Shown one piece after another: positions 27,064 through 37,864 of a DNA stretch of 64,000 bases (the stretch's first letter is position 1; every line of letters begins with the position of its first letter). The stretch spans positions 744,001 through 808,000 of the forward strand of contig JAVTLE010000008.1 in assembly GCA_033439295.1 (NCBI GenBank), read 5' to 3'. Origin of the DNA: Deuterostichococcus epilithicus (Eukaryota > Chlorophyta > Trebouxiophyceae > Prasiolales > Stichococcaceae). The translations under genes were made by a program, and so were the position numbers. A model generated the notes under the pieces. That model had not been told where the DNA came from, did not search any database, and saw only the letters and a list, made by a program, of their open reading frames with translations.

Positions 27064-27780
27064 TTCATAACCTGGAAGGGTGCATCCCACGGTATACAGG
27101 TGGAGGCGAAGGAAAACGGGGGGGCTGCTACCACAATGGAGGAGGGATAAGCCGGGCCAGCAGTACGCATGGGGGCCTCTGGAGGCTTTGTTCGAGGGTG
27201 CTGCTGCAGTAGACTGGATAGCATACCGTCTGCTGATGTGCCATTTGTCGCTCGTGGAGGGTTTCCAGTGGTCCAGAGGCACCCAGCAGCCACAGAGTTT
27301 GAGGAGAGAAGTGCAGATGCAAGTGCGCAAAAGTAGCAAGTAGATTGTTAAGTCAACGTGAATATTGATTTCTCATTGGCAGCACCATACCTAGTGTCAC
27401 TCCTGTAGGCCTCCGTTACAGCAAAAGTGACACGCATTCTGGGGTGAAGTTCACTGTGGACAAGCTGCAATAGTGGCACGTTTTGCCCATTGTCAGCAGA
27501 AGAAACAAACCACATTGCAACTACCTAAGACAGGCTACAACAACACGACAAGTGTGTTCTACCTCAAGAGCCACAGTCTTGCACCTGCATAATCCTGTCG
27601 CCTAGCTACCTGCTACTCGGTCACACAGTCGCTGCACCATTGTGCAAATGAAGCGCCTTGCTGTTGTGTCACCGATCACATTCGAAATCGAAATGGAGTA
27701 CTCAGCTGTCTAGACAATTGCCAGAGCTCTGATAGCTGCGGCCTGCCATCTATTTTCGCCGCAGGCCAATGTCCCGACCA
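27064..27780. other. Convergent 3' region U2A' / glyoxalase
   Basis: About 700 bp between converging stop codons, more AT-rich than the neighbours (27340-27720). Both 3' UTRs are expected here; no gene seen. Confidence 0.45.
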
Positions 27781-29020
27781 TCAGGCCGCTGTGTTGGCAC
27801 ACACCGGCCACTGTTTTGCGAAGCTGGCCTCCGCTGCAGGTGGCGTGGCTGGGCATGCAATGTCCGTGCTGAGCAGTGCGCGGGACATTGCATGCCCAGC
27901 CACGCCACCTGCAGCGGAGGCCAGCTTCGCAAAACATAACACGGCGCACGGCGCTAGTGGCCGGATGGGCAGGCAGTCGCAGTTGCAGATCTGCACAAGC
28001 AATGCTGCCTCAGAATCGTTGCGCCCACTGGGGGAGACTGGCGCGTGCGCCAATCCGAACAGCTGCAGGAAGTGCCATGTCAACGTGCGCACGCACAGCA
28101 CCGCTTACCTCTACCATGTTGTTGTCCGGGTCGTGCAGGAATATCTGCACCAGAAACCACGAGATTAGTTTCAAAGCCTTGAAGGGAGCAGGCATTGAGG
28201 GTTTCCTGACTGACATCGTCTGCCTACCTGCGTGATCCGCAGCCCGTGCTCCACGACGGCTTCCTTGACAAATGGGATGCCGCGGGAGTTCAGCCTCTCC
28301 TCCACGATGTCCAGCGAGTCAGACTGCACCATCCGGCACCATGTGTGAGTCGCGGCGGTGTGAAGGCGACTGCGACATGCACGATATGCAGGTGCAGGTC
28401 ATGGGGTTCGCCATCTTGTGAGGTGTACCTGGAACGACAGATGGTCCGCCTTGGGGCTGATTTGACTGGACCGTGGCGACGGCTGTCCCTCGATCAAGTG
28501 AATACCGATTCCGTAGTTGAACAGCCTGTGTTTTTGCAGAAAGGTTTGAGTCAAGATCGTCAGCAAGCCGTCGCTCACAATCTTCGAACAGAAGTTGATG
28601 CATGGTAAATGATCTCGAGGGGGAAAGCTGGGCAAAGCCCATCGAAGGGTGGACCCTCCAGACTGCACTTGCTTGCTACGCTGACAGCACCATCGACAAG
28701 TGGCCAGGTCAGGACTCTTCCAGCAATGGTGAGTTTCTATCATCACAGATGCAAGCCTGTGAAGGGGCCGCCGTTTGCTGACGTTGGCCGGCAGCTGGGC
28801 CTTAGCCGCCTAGTCAGCAGCTGGGCTTCAGCGCGCGGGACATGGCCGGCACTCACCAGGCGCCATCGAACTGGAAGGAGGGCCTCTGGATTGGGATGAA
28901 GCCCAGGACGTGAGTGTAAAAGTCGACGCTGGACTGCACATCGCGACAGACCCTGGAGACGTGATTCAGGCTGCGGATTGGCAGAATTGGAGTATGGTCC
29001 GCACTCATTTGCCGTTTCAT
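27781..29020 (-). CDS. Glyoxalase I-like VOC-domain protein
   Basis: Member of the vicinal oxygen chelate superfamily, closest in memory to plant glyoxalase I-like (GLYI) proteins. Exons join cleanly: exon 1, with LPIRSLNHVSRVCRDVQSSV, then DFYTHVLGFIPIQRPSFQFD and GAW; LFNYGIGIHLIEGQPSPRSS, then QISPKADHLSFQ; SDSLDIVEERLNSRGIPFVK, EAVVEHGLRITQ; IFLHDPDNNMVE; and the last exon (27990-27781), ICNCDCLPIRPLAP. The metal-site pattern is visible: His in NHVSR, Glu in HLIE, His in DHLSF and Glu in MVEICN. The start is taken at 29020 (MKRQMS); 29008 and 29104 are also in frame. After LAPCAVL the reading frame runs straight through a perfect inverted repeat (27812-27936), adding some 45 residues not expected in the family. 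It is divergent from borealin. Confidence 0.88.
27812..27936. repeat. Perfect 54-nt inverted repeat, 17-nt spacer
   Basis: Arm 27812-27865 is the exact reverse complement of arm 27883-27936; the spacer is 27866-27882. The RNA from either strand would fold into a 54-bp stem without mismatch. It sits in the last coding exon of the glyoxalase gene and keeps the frame open: one arm encodes LCFAKLASAAGGVAGHAMS, the other TDIACPATPPAAEASFAKQ. Base pairing was checked by eye over the full arms. Confidence 0.97.
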
Positions 29021-29638
29021 GCTCTTCCTGCCCGTCAAGCTGCCGATTTTCCTGCAGTCTAGGATCTGATATCCGAATGCAGTGTGGCAAGCGAATGGCG
29101 GCACGGGTTGCAGTTTTTCCAGGGTACAAGTCGTGAAGCCAGCCTTTTTGCAGAATCCTGGCGGATCAAGATCTGCACGTGCAGCTCATAAAGCGCTGCT
29201 TCGAGCCGGTAGCTGGCAGCCCCAGGGTGAGTTTACACCTTCGAGTGCTGGATTGAACGCTGAATGCTGAAAGTTTCACTACGGCGTGACTGGTAGGAGT
29301 GTTCATAGACTCCAAAGCTCCTACAATCACGGCACAGACAAGATCACGTCATGGAGCATCACGCGGGACTCTCGCCAGCTCCCAGCTGTCGCATTTTGAA
29401 TATTTGGCATTTTGTTGCAAGTCAGGAAGAGTCCGACGCTGTCATACTAGGCAGGCGTCAGGTGAACGACACTCGTCATCTGTGCCATCCAGCGTGACAG
29501 CTCAGAGCGCAAAATGTGTCACCCAGATCTGCGTTGCAGTAACCTGCACTAGTGCAAGCCAAGCCTCCAGCTGTTTCAGAGCTACTTTCTCTCAGCACAC
29601 GATCTGGAAGCCCTCACGGCGCAGTCTTTGATTGAGCC
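29021..29638. promoter_or_regulatory. Shared 5' region, glyoxalase / borealin
   Basis: 618 bp between divergent start codons; the upstream in-frame ATG of the glyoxalase (29104) would shorten it. No motif claimed. Confidence 0.4.
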
Positions 29639-31936
29639 ATGCCAGCGAAGAAGCGCAAGCCGCTGGGTGCGAAGGACACCAATGTCGACGCGGAAGCGCA
29701 GCCCTCTGACGCGCACGCCGGCCGAGCCAAGGCGTTGCAGATCATGGAGAGCCTTGAAGAGCAAGGTGCGCAGGCTGCGCACTCATGCGACGTGGGCGCA
29801 TGCACCCAGATCCTGTGCATCTGCCGCCAGGCGCACGGTGCTGACGCCGTGAGCTGCTGCCGTGCAGTCCGTGACAAGTGCAGCGAGCTGCTGCGCATGG
29901 CGGACGACGCCGCCCTGGCGCTGAAGAACGAGTACACCCTGCAGCTGCTGAAGCTGCCCAAACAGGTAAGCACCGGGGTGTGAGGGCGCCGCGCCCGAGC
30001 GTGTACTATGTATGCGTGAGACGCTGGCACCCTTTGTTGCAGAAGCTTTCAAGACTGCCATGAGACGCATGGCAGACAGAAGTGAGCGAGAATGCGCAAC
30101 GGCCCTGCCGCCACAGCTCTAGCAAGCCGTCGTGGTCCCGAAGCGTGCTCAAGGTTCCGGCGCAATGCAGGTGCGCAGCCTGCCACTGGTGGAGTTCCAG
30201 CGCGAGTACGCTGGCGACATCGAGGCGGCGCTGCTAGCGCGTGTCACCGGCCGACTCGAGGTGCATTTCCGATGCCTCCTGCGTCACAGCTCTCTTCTGA
30301 ATGAAAGTGTTGCAACGGGTGCAACAGGTGGGCGCCCCTTGTACTGCATCGGGAAAGCACGGACATGGTCTTGTCGTACCTCCGACACTGCTTCTTGAGA
30401 CACAGGTGTCCCGCGGCATGGAGGCGCCAAATCCATCAGCTGCAGCGCCGGCGGACGTCGCCACGACCGTGACGCGCACCAGCCGCAGGGCGCGCGCGCC
30501 GCCGCCGAGGTTTGATGCCGCGCCAGCCACCCTGACGCGGCGCGGCGCCCACGCGCTCAGGTGCCGTGGCTGGCATGCCCTTTTCGCGCGTGCAGTGGCC
30601 ACCCTCCTGATTGAATGCTCGTCTCTGTTTTGGAGGAGACACTTTGTTCAAACAAAGTGTCTCCTCCCCAGATGGAACCTATCACTTCACAGGCGGACAG
30701 ACGCAAGAGCCTGCTCCAAAGTCGTGAGGGCAGCTTGGGCGATCACTGCGAATACCAATCGTGATCTCCTGGTGGCTCTGACGACGATAGCATTCGTGCC
30801 GTTTGCAGAGGCGGGGAGACGCCGGCAGCAATAGGCGCAGGACCGCGCATGGAGCCGGGCACAGCACGCGCTTTCCGGCCTGGCGAGGTCCTGTACTCGC
30901 AGTCAGGTGGGTGTGAGGCGAGTGCATGCTGCTGTTCATGCATGCATGTTGCCGTGAGGGCACGCCTTGCAACTGTAAGCCAACGACTCGGAGCGTGTGC
31001 GTCCCGGGATCACGCCTCGGCGCCGCGCAGTGTCAAGCCGTGGTCCCCTCCACACCGTTTGGATGTAGGCCTACAACAGTCGCCGTACTCTCAGCGAAGA
31101 GGAGTCCGCACGTCAGCTTGTCGGGCTGCAAGCGCTGTGCAGGGGCGCTCCGATAGAACACGCTGCTTGCGCAGGCTCGCCGGTGGAGCTCGATTCGATG
31201 ACGGTCGGGCGGCATGCGCCGCTGGCGGGGCCGCTGGTAGGCGGCACCGTGCTGCCGACGCCGATGCCGGGCACCGCGCTGCCGGGCGGCGCCGACGGTA
31301 TGGCGGGCTGCGCCACTGTCTTCACGCAGCGGCCGCGCGGCCGCACGAAGGCCACCCAGGGCAAGACCATTCTGGTCACGACAGAAGGTGCGGTCTCCCG
31401 CCCAGCCGCATGAAGTGCTCTGGGGCGGAGGATGCTCACCCTAGGCTGTTGAGTCTCCTGTCGAGGCAAGCGGAGAGTCTGAAACGACTGTCCTGGCTGT
31501 CGCTTGGGCAGTCGAGAGCAGGAGCACGGCATCCGGACCGGCGCCACACCGCATCCGCGTCAGGCCGCGCCCAGCTGACCCGCTGCGTCTTGACACACAC
31601 CTCCCAACCTTCATGACCGATGCAAGGCTGCCGCTGCTCGCATCCGTGAGACCTGGTTTCAAGACTTTTCTCCGCGCGCGCTGCAGACAGGCGGCGGGCG
31701 GCGGTGACGGATGGCGGCGCTGTGCCGGCCACTGCTCACTGTCATGAAAGCCCTTTGTCACCGAACCATCCATGACCCCCGCCTCCGTTTGTATCACAGA
31801 TGGGCGGCAGGTGGTGGTGACAGACGGGGACCTGGGCGCCATTCCGGCGGAGCTGCGCGTGGAGGTGCACGAGAAGCTGCTGGACCTGTACAACACCGTC
31901 GCCAGCGTGGTGCCCGCCACCGCCAAGCGGCCGTGA
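29639..31936 (+). CDS. BORR: Borealin (chromosomal passenger complex subunit)
   Basis: Predicted scaffold of the chromosomal passenger complex, which places Aurora kinase on centromeres and the midzone. Exon 1 starts at MPAKKRKPLGAKDTN (29639) and ends with the helix KNEYTLQLLKLPKQ. The next recognisable exon, VRSLPLVEFQREYAGDIEAA, gives the borealin order LxLLKLPK...LPLVEF, matching the animal ILRLPKALR...WLDYF. A basic middle part (RTSRRARAPPPRFD) is followed by AFRPGEVLYSQSG joined to SPVELDSMTVGRHAPLAG. The last exon has DGRQVVVTDGDLGAIPAELR and VEVHEKLLDLYNTVASVV, resembling the C-terminal dimerisation domain of vertebrate borealin. Stop at 31936. The link between the RRGAHAL exon and the MEPGTARAF exon does not keep phase with the obvious splice sites, so a small exon may be missing there. 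Confidence 0.75.
30632..30667. repeat. 17-bp inverted repeat in a borealin intron
   Basis: ggaggagacactttgtt, two bases, then its exact reverse complement. Seen directly. It lies in the presumed intron between about 30559 and 30840. Confidence 0.95.
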
Positions 31937-32676
31937 GAGCGGCAGTGGAAGCAGCGGCGAGCCGCACGTGCAGCCGGCGGTGCCGGGGCACGGCAAGGAG
32001 GCCAGTATCAGCCCCGCCAGCATCGTGCCCGCGGTTGAAGATGTGGCGGTGAATTGCTGGGGACATCTACAGGCGGGCACAGCGGTGCCGCCAGCGTGGC
32101 GCCTACCGCTGTCGAGCAGCGATGATGCGGCGGCAGCATGCGGATCACGGTCGGCGCTGCAGGGACGCGATGACGGGCCGGCGCTGGACAGGCTAGTACC
32201 AAGTGGTGATGACAGCGGCAGCAAGCCGCACATGCAGCCGGCGCTGTCGGCACGTGGTGGCGGGGCCGGCGCCTGCGCCTGGAGTCAGAAATGCAGTCAG
32301 CGGTTGCGCGGCTGCAACACGAGCGCCCCTGGCGGCGACCAGCGCACGACAGATGGCTTTTCGCTGGACAGCAGTGCAACCGATGGTGGTCCCTGGGCTG
32401 CGCTGCTGCCGGCAGGCTGCGGCTGTGTACTGATTCTACCGCCGGCTTAAGATTTCGGACAGCCTGAGCTGAAGGCTGAATTGGAGCAGCTCTGCGGAAT
32501 TAAAGTTATCACGCACCGAAACGGTGATAATTTCACACTTCGGCACGCTGCGCGCCCCTTTTTCACGTATGGTCAACGGAAGTTCCTAGGCAGAAGCCTT
32601 CTAACCCGCAAGGCCTTAAGGCCGGTACGGTGGCCAGTCTGTCGGCCTGGCAGCCAGGTGCTAGCAGATCATTACA
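31937..32676. other. Convergent 3' region, borealin / TPR gene
   Basis: 740 bp between converging stops. The first 500 bp are GC-rich with a degenerate internal repeat (near 31954 and near 32217: gccgcac-tgcagccggcg-type) and stay open in one frame (31968-32450), but splice signals and family resemblance are lacking. Probably 3' UTR. Confidence 0.4.
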
Positions 32677-35600
32677 TCACGCGGCAATAGCCTCCACGAC
32701 CGGATCTGCCGCCTCGAGTGTCTGCTGCACCGGCGGCGGCGGCAGCTCCCCTGGCGCAAGGCCGCCGAGGCCCAGGCCCACGACGCCGGGCCCTTTGAGC
32801 GACTTGACCTGCTCCCACGTCAGCTGCGGCGGATCCTGCGCCTCCAGTGCCTCCGCGCCATGTGCATCGAAGAATTCCAGCAGTTCCGTCGCCTGCGAGG
32901 GAAATCAGCCGCGGTCTCCTTCCATTGTTGTGCCTCCAGGGCTGCTCTGCTGCAGCTCAGGCAGCTTCACGCCCGAGGGCACCGCAGCTAACACCGACCG
33001 GCTGGCAGGTATGGAGCAAGTGGCATGATGTGTGGGCGCCGCAGCAGTGCGCTCAGCTGCTCAGTCCGCCCGCCGCCCCCACACCAGAAAGCAGCTGAGA
33101 GTTGGTCAAAGACCAAGGGGGGAGATGATCTTCAACCCCCTTGCAGGGCATCTCAACAATGTGAATGGAGAGAGACAAGTGACCGATCTGCCACAGTGAC
33201 GCGCTCTGACATCCCAGACTCAACTCCCGCAGGCCAATCGATCGATGAACAACTGGCGTCACGCCTGCGCAGCGGTGGCCCGGGGGGACCGAAGCACCGT
33301 ATACAGCTGGCTCGAACCCCCGATCGCAGTACACAGGACAGTGGACGAGGATATGCTTAGAAACAATGCGGCTGCAGCAATGCGCCTGCGCGGCGGCGTC
33401 CGCGGAAATGCTGCAGTAGCAACTTCAAGTTTGTTGGCCAGCCCGCATACCACTGCATAAAGTTGTAGCATTGCTAAGACACACTTCGTGAACAGCAACT
33501 CGCCTGTGCGGCGGCAGCCACGGGGTACTGCAGCAGCAGGTCCAGCTCGCCGGCCTCCATGGCCAGCATCTTGGCAGCCACCGGCTCCGGCAGCGCTGGC
33601 GCCGCCGCTGCCAGCCGCCCGCGCATCCACTGTCCGTAGTAGTAGTACTTGGGCCGCTGCTTCAGAAACTCGGGCTTGGCCTCCTCTGCCGCGTCAGCCA
33701 GCAGTCGCTCCAGCCCCGCGGCGCCGCCTGCCTGCGCATTTGCACAGATCCCCCTTTCGAAGTGGGAACAGAGCCGCCTGGCATATTCAGCCCGCTGTGA
33801 CCAGCTGCTGAACGTACGCGTCTGCAGGCGTGCTGTAATGCGTCCACGAGGGGACGCTGATGCAGTCATCGCACACTTCACTGCAGGCGCAATGCGCTAT
33901 GGGCGCCTCCTTTCCAGCAGATGCCGGTCTAAGCGGCGGGGGAGGCACACTGGTCCATCAAAAGCACGGCCTCGTTTTAGGCCATGTGCCGTCGGAACTC
34001 AGGTCTGACTGTCGCTCACGAGTCCAGTCCAGTCCACAGAGGGCTCAGGTCCGAAAACAAGCCCACCTTCAGCAAGGAGCACACCTTCAGTGCCTCGGCT
34101 TGGGCATCGGGGATGCGGCGCATGAGGCGCTCCAGTGCCTCCGCCTGGTGCGGCGCCGGCTGCAGCTCCTGCGCCCGCTGCATCGCCAGCGCCGCCTGCG
34201 TTTGACGCGGTAAGATCATCAACCCGATCCACACCACCGTCCTTCAGGGAACTTCATTGACGGGACCCCCATTGCAGTACCAGACGGCAGCCTGTGGGCC
34301 GACTCTACCATGTTCCGAGGTGCCCTACGGCAGACGATTCGATGGCCTGCGCCACAGCCTCCTGGCTCCGGGTGCGCGGGAACCCACCTGGGTGTTGTCC
34401 ACCTGCGCCTCCAGGATGGCGGAGTGCAGCGCGTGCGCCGCCGGCCAGGCACACCTGCCATCCCTCTGCGGCGCGTACGCCAGCACCACCTTGGAGTCCT
34501 GCCGAATGGACACACAGCATCGGGTCCCACCTGCGGAGCTCGCGGAGCCATCCAGTCCCTGGGCTCGAGCCAGAGGCGCCCGGCGCCTCCTGTCCAGTGC
34601 CAGGTCGTGGGTGCATGGGAGCGCACGGGCACGCTGGCACCGGCGTCCAACAGCTGACGGCAGCACGTGGGGGGAGCGCAATGATGGCGGAAGGCACGAG
34701 CCATCGGCCTCCGGCTTGCCCACTCGGCACAGATCAACCGAAGGCGTCCACGGCATATCAATCGAGCCTTGTGCCACCAAATAGTCGGGCTCGTCATGAA
34801 GGGCGCACACGCATGGCGACGTCCAGAGCTCCCTGTTGCAGGTACACTGCGCCGCGCATGAGGCCGCAGGCCGCGCGCCCGGGCGCCCGCCCCACGCCCC
34901 ACGCCGCTAGCAGCAGCTCCCTTGCCACGCGCGCCTGCCACGGTCGGTGTTGCAGCACGGCGCCGAGGCACTGCCTCAGGCCATCCGCATCGAGGCGGTG
35001 CTCCGGCGACACGCGCTTGAGCAACTTGCCGTCGCGCGATGACAGCGGGGCGGGGGACCCCGCGTCGGCAATGAGCTCTGCCCAGTGCTGCAGGGAGCAG
35101 TGCGTGTGTGGCCAGTGTCACTTGATGGACCATGCATGTCCGCAGCTGGCTGAGCGGCTGCCGGCGTATGCACCTGCCAGCACAGGGATGCCTGCACTGC
35201 TCGTGAGCGCTGCCACATGATGTCGGGTGGCATTCTCTTTCGAGGCTTGTGCCCACCTGAGCTAGAAGGTTGACAGACAGCAGGCCTGTGGGGGACGTCA
35301 GCGACTTGCAAAGTTCCGCACGACCCTCGCCCCAGCAACCCGCCAGCCCCTGGCGCAGTGCAGCAATTCCGTCCTGCCACCGCCCGAGCGACAGCAGTGC
35401 GCTTGCCTGCAATGAGAATTTGGTGCAGATCAATTCTGTCCCTGCTCTTTATCGCGTTTGTGGCGGCCGAAATACAGGCGCTGTAGCGGCCCACCTTTCT
35501 GTGGTGCGCCTTGGCCAGCAACATGATGTCAACGGGCCCTTGCACATCTCGCAGGCACTTCAGGGCCGACTCCGCATCCTGCAAGGCCGTCTCGAAGCTC

Positions 35601-35950
35601 CCTGTTCAGGTTCGATCGTCAATGCATCAGTTGCAGCCATCCTGATGCTGTGCCTACTTTGAGAGTGCGGCAAGGCAATTTGGGCGCACCGATTTGGAGG
35701 GCCGTGAGGCATTTGTTCAGGAGCGCTGAGCAATCACCAGGTTCCTCTTCTAGAATAAGCGAGTACATTGTGTGCGCTGCGTGCAGCTCGCCAGCTTTGA
35801 AGGCTGCGGTCACAAAGCGACACCATGCGCCAGTCAGTGGCAATTGCAGGGCCGCAACGATTGGTCGCTAGGTGTGCGAGTCTGCGAACCTTCCGATGCT
35901 TGGGTCCTCAGCGTGTGTTGCTCTACAGTCTGCAACTGTGTCTTCTGCAT
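32677..35950 (-). CDS. TPR-like helical-repeat protein, function unknown
   Basis: Multi-exon minus-strand gene built from helical repeats. In order: AFKAGELHAAHTMYSLILEE then EPGDCSALLNKCLTALQIG (35800-35690), a clear TPR; QDAESALKCLRDVQGPVDIM then LLAKAHHRKVGRY (35590-35490), a second; ASALLSLGRWQDGIAALRQG (35405), a third. Then RVSPEHRLDADGLRQCLGAV, RVARELLLAAWGVGRAPG, KVVLAYAPQRDGRCAWPAAH, AALAMQRAQELQPAPHQAEA, KPEFLKQRPKYYYYGQWMRG, AKMLAMEAGELDLLLQYPVA and a C-terminal exon with ATELLEFFDAHGAEALEAQD ending QTLEAADPVVEAIAA, stop at 32677-32679. The start at 35950 (MQKTQLQTVEQ, joined by GAAG|gttcgc to AFKAG) is tentative. The TPR part suggests a protein-binding scaffold; no specific family is recognised. 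Confidence 0.65.
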
Positions 35951-36707
35951 GATGGCCGCTGTGACGCTGCGTCTTCGTCACTGCTGCGTCGGATGTCCAG
36001 TGTCAAGCTAGCGGGTGACGGCTCGTTTCCATTTCATCAGCGTATCAGAATAAGCTTGCTCTTAGGCCTCAGTCGGGTTCGGCTGATCGCCTGAAGATTG
36101 TCAGATTGTTAAGGTGTCCGACTTGATTCGTTGTTGATCTTCAAGAGCTGCGCGTTATAGCGGAGCTGGACAGCGCAAAACGACAGGAGAGCATATGTGG
36201 ACACCTTTATCGCTCAGCGTGAGGGCGATGTCCTGTTGACGTTTGGTGCGGATCATCTTGGACCGTTCACATTCTACTCCAAGACTTGGCGTCTGAAATG
36301 TGACGCCTGTTGCACAAACGAAGATTGCAGAGGGAAATGCGATGGATAAGTGCAGCGTGGGGCTGTTGGCTGAATGGAGGCATGGCTCCAGAGTGCAAAG
36401 TGGTGCAGAGCGTGAGGTGAATGGCGAACGGTCAAACCAGGCTCTCAAAAAGGAACCTTCCAGACACACAATGTTACCGGTCATTGTTATCAGGCAAGTT
36501 TGCAGAGCAGGTGCGGCACCAATCGTGGCTCTTCTCAACAGAAATGAAATTCATAGGACACAACTCCAATCAGTGCTCGCAACGCGCGGCAAACGACTGT
36601 CAACATGACGCTGTGCTGCGCTGACTGCATAATTGTATGGGTCTTCGACCTAGTGCGTGCCGCACACGGCTGCTGGAGCTGGGCTAACGGTGAAGTATTG
36701 AAGCAAT
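35951..36707. other. Intergenic region TPR gene / PsbW
   Basis: About 750 bp with lower GC. It should contain the PsbW 3' UTR and the promoter (perhaps a 5' exon) of the TPR gene. No gene recognised. Confidence 0.4.
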
Positions 36708-37422
36708 TTACAGGCTCAGGCCAGAGTCCTCGCCCTTGTCGCCGCCAAGGTCCTTGGTGCCGATGTAGTACAGAGTCCACACAGCGGCTGCGACGCCCAG
36801 GATGATCCACTGCTCACCGCCACCAATGCCCAGGATCTTGCCGGTGCCCTCACCGCCCAGGCGGTCGTCCACCTGCAACGGCGTTGGCAGAGAGTCAGCC
36901 CAGGCGCAACAAACTACTGATTTAACACGTCGAAGTCCAGACATGTAGGACAGCCAGCGCACTTCATGCATTTCAGCACCGCCAAAGGTGTTTGGAAGCT
37001 GAATTCGCAACGTCGAAAGCGCGTGAGGCCTTGCTGGTTGCTGATGGTTCAAACCCCACCAGTGCAAGGGCTGGGTGTGCGGCCAGGAAGGCTGGGAGGG
37101 CCGCTGCCGCTGCCGCTGCCTTGGCGGGCGTCAGCTGTGCGCGGCAGGCGACCACCGGCCTGCACGCGGGGCGCGCAACTGCACAAGCAAAACAGAGTAG
37201 GGTCAAACACGGCACTAGTAGAGATACTCATGCACCGGACAGCAGCAATGGGTGCGACATCTCTAATGCGCTTAGCTGCAAGTATCGACGTCCTCTGCAC
37301 GCCCGCACAGCAACCGAGCACCGCGCGGGGCATACCAGCGCGAGCAGAATCTCACCCGGGCTGCGGCGGACCAGGGACACGCCCTTCACGCCCACGGCGG
37401 AGGTGGAGCACACAGCCTGCAT
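36708..37422 (-). CDS. PSBW: Photosystem II reaction centre protein W, chloroplast
   Basis: Small nuclear-encoded thylakoid protein that stabilises PSII supercomplexes. Three exons. Exon 1 starts at ATG 37422 (MQAVCSTSAVGVKGVSLVRR) and ends CCG G|gtgaga. Exon 2 (from about 37180) reads VARPACRPVVACRAQLTPAK and AAAAAAALPAFLAAHPALAL. Exon 3 gives VDDRLGGEGTGKILGIGGGE, QWIILGVAAAVWTLYYIGTK and DLGGDKGEDSGLSL, stop at 36708. The presequence is bipartite: a stromal transit part, then an Ala-rich hydrophobic thylakoid signal with an AxA-type site just before VDDR. The mature protein, with one membrane helix and the C-terminal ESGLSL-like end, matches PsbW in plants and Chlamydomonas. Head to head with eIF2-alpha. 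Confidence 0.93.
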
Positions 37423-37864
37423 GATGTCTGAAGTTGGATGGAGTGGCTGCAGCGAGGGTGCGAGGGCGTGGCGGTGCGTGTGCGTCGACAGAAGAAGCTT
37501 GATACGGCAAGCCTCATCTGCAAACACGTTGATGAGGATTCAGTGATGTTTGTAGTCCGTATGGGAACCGCAACTCAGCTCAGAGTCTTCGCATGTGCAG
37601 CTCCTTCTGGCTCCTTCCCCTGCGTCTGCTGCTTCCGAGGCGGCGAGGTGGAGCTGAAATGCAGCGCCATCTGCAGCTGGGAATTCTCCAACCAAGACAC
37701 CACACCATCAGGATATCTGTTCAGCTGCATCGCACAAGCACGTCAGAGTCATCACTGGATATCCGACGGACCACACCCAAGTTGGTTGCAAAGCTCCGTT
37801 CAAGAAGCGCTGCAGCGCTGCACAACCCAAGGCAATAGCGGCTGGTCAACAAACGTCCGCCACC
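37423..37864. promoter_or_regulatory. Shared 5' region PsbW / eIF2-alpha
   Basis: 442 bp between divergent start codons. An ATG-proximal cgccaccATG context precedes the eIF2-alpha start. No light-response element is claimed. Confidence 0.45.

Noticed and set aside
31968-32450. 160-codon plus-strand frame after borealin
   Set aside because: Out of frame with borealin, after its stop, with compositional repeats and no splice or family support; taken as 3' UTR.
33290-33330. tRNA-like T-loop (ggttcgagcc type) on the minus strand
   Set aside because: The five-base T-stem does not pair and no acceptor or anticodon arm is found nearby.
34219-35433. 404-codon minus-strand frame as one protein
   Set aside because: Only its first part agrees with the TPR-like gene; the rest runs through introns and another frame.
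37040-37062. B-box-like ggttcaaacccc in a PsbW intron
   Set aside because: No cloverleaf can be drawn from the flanks.
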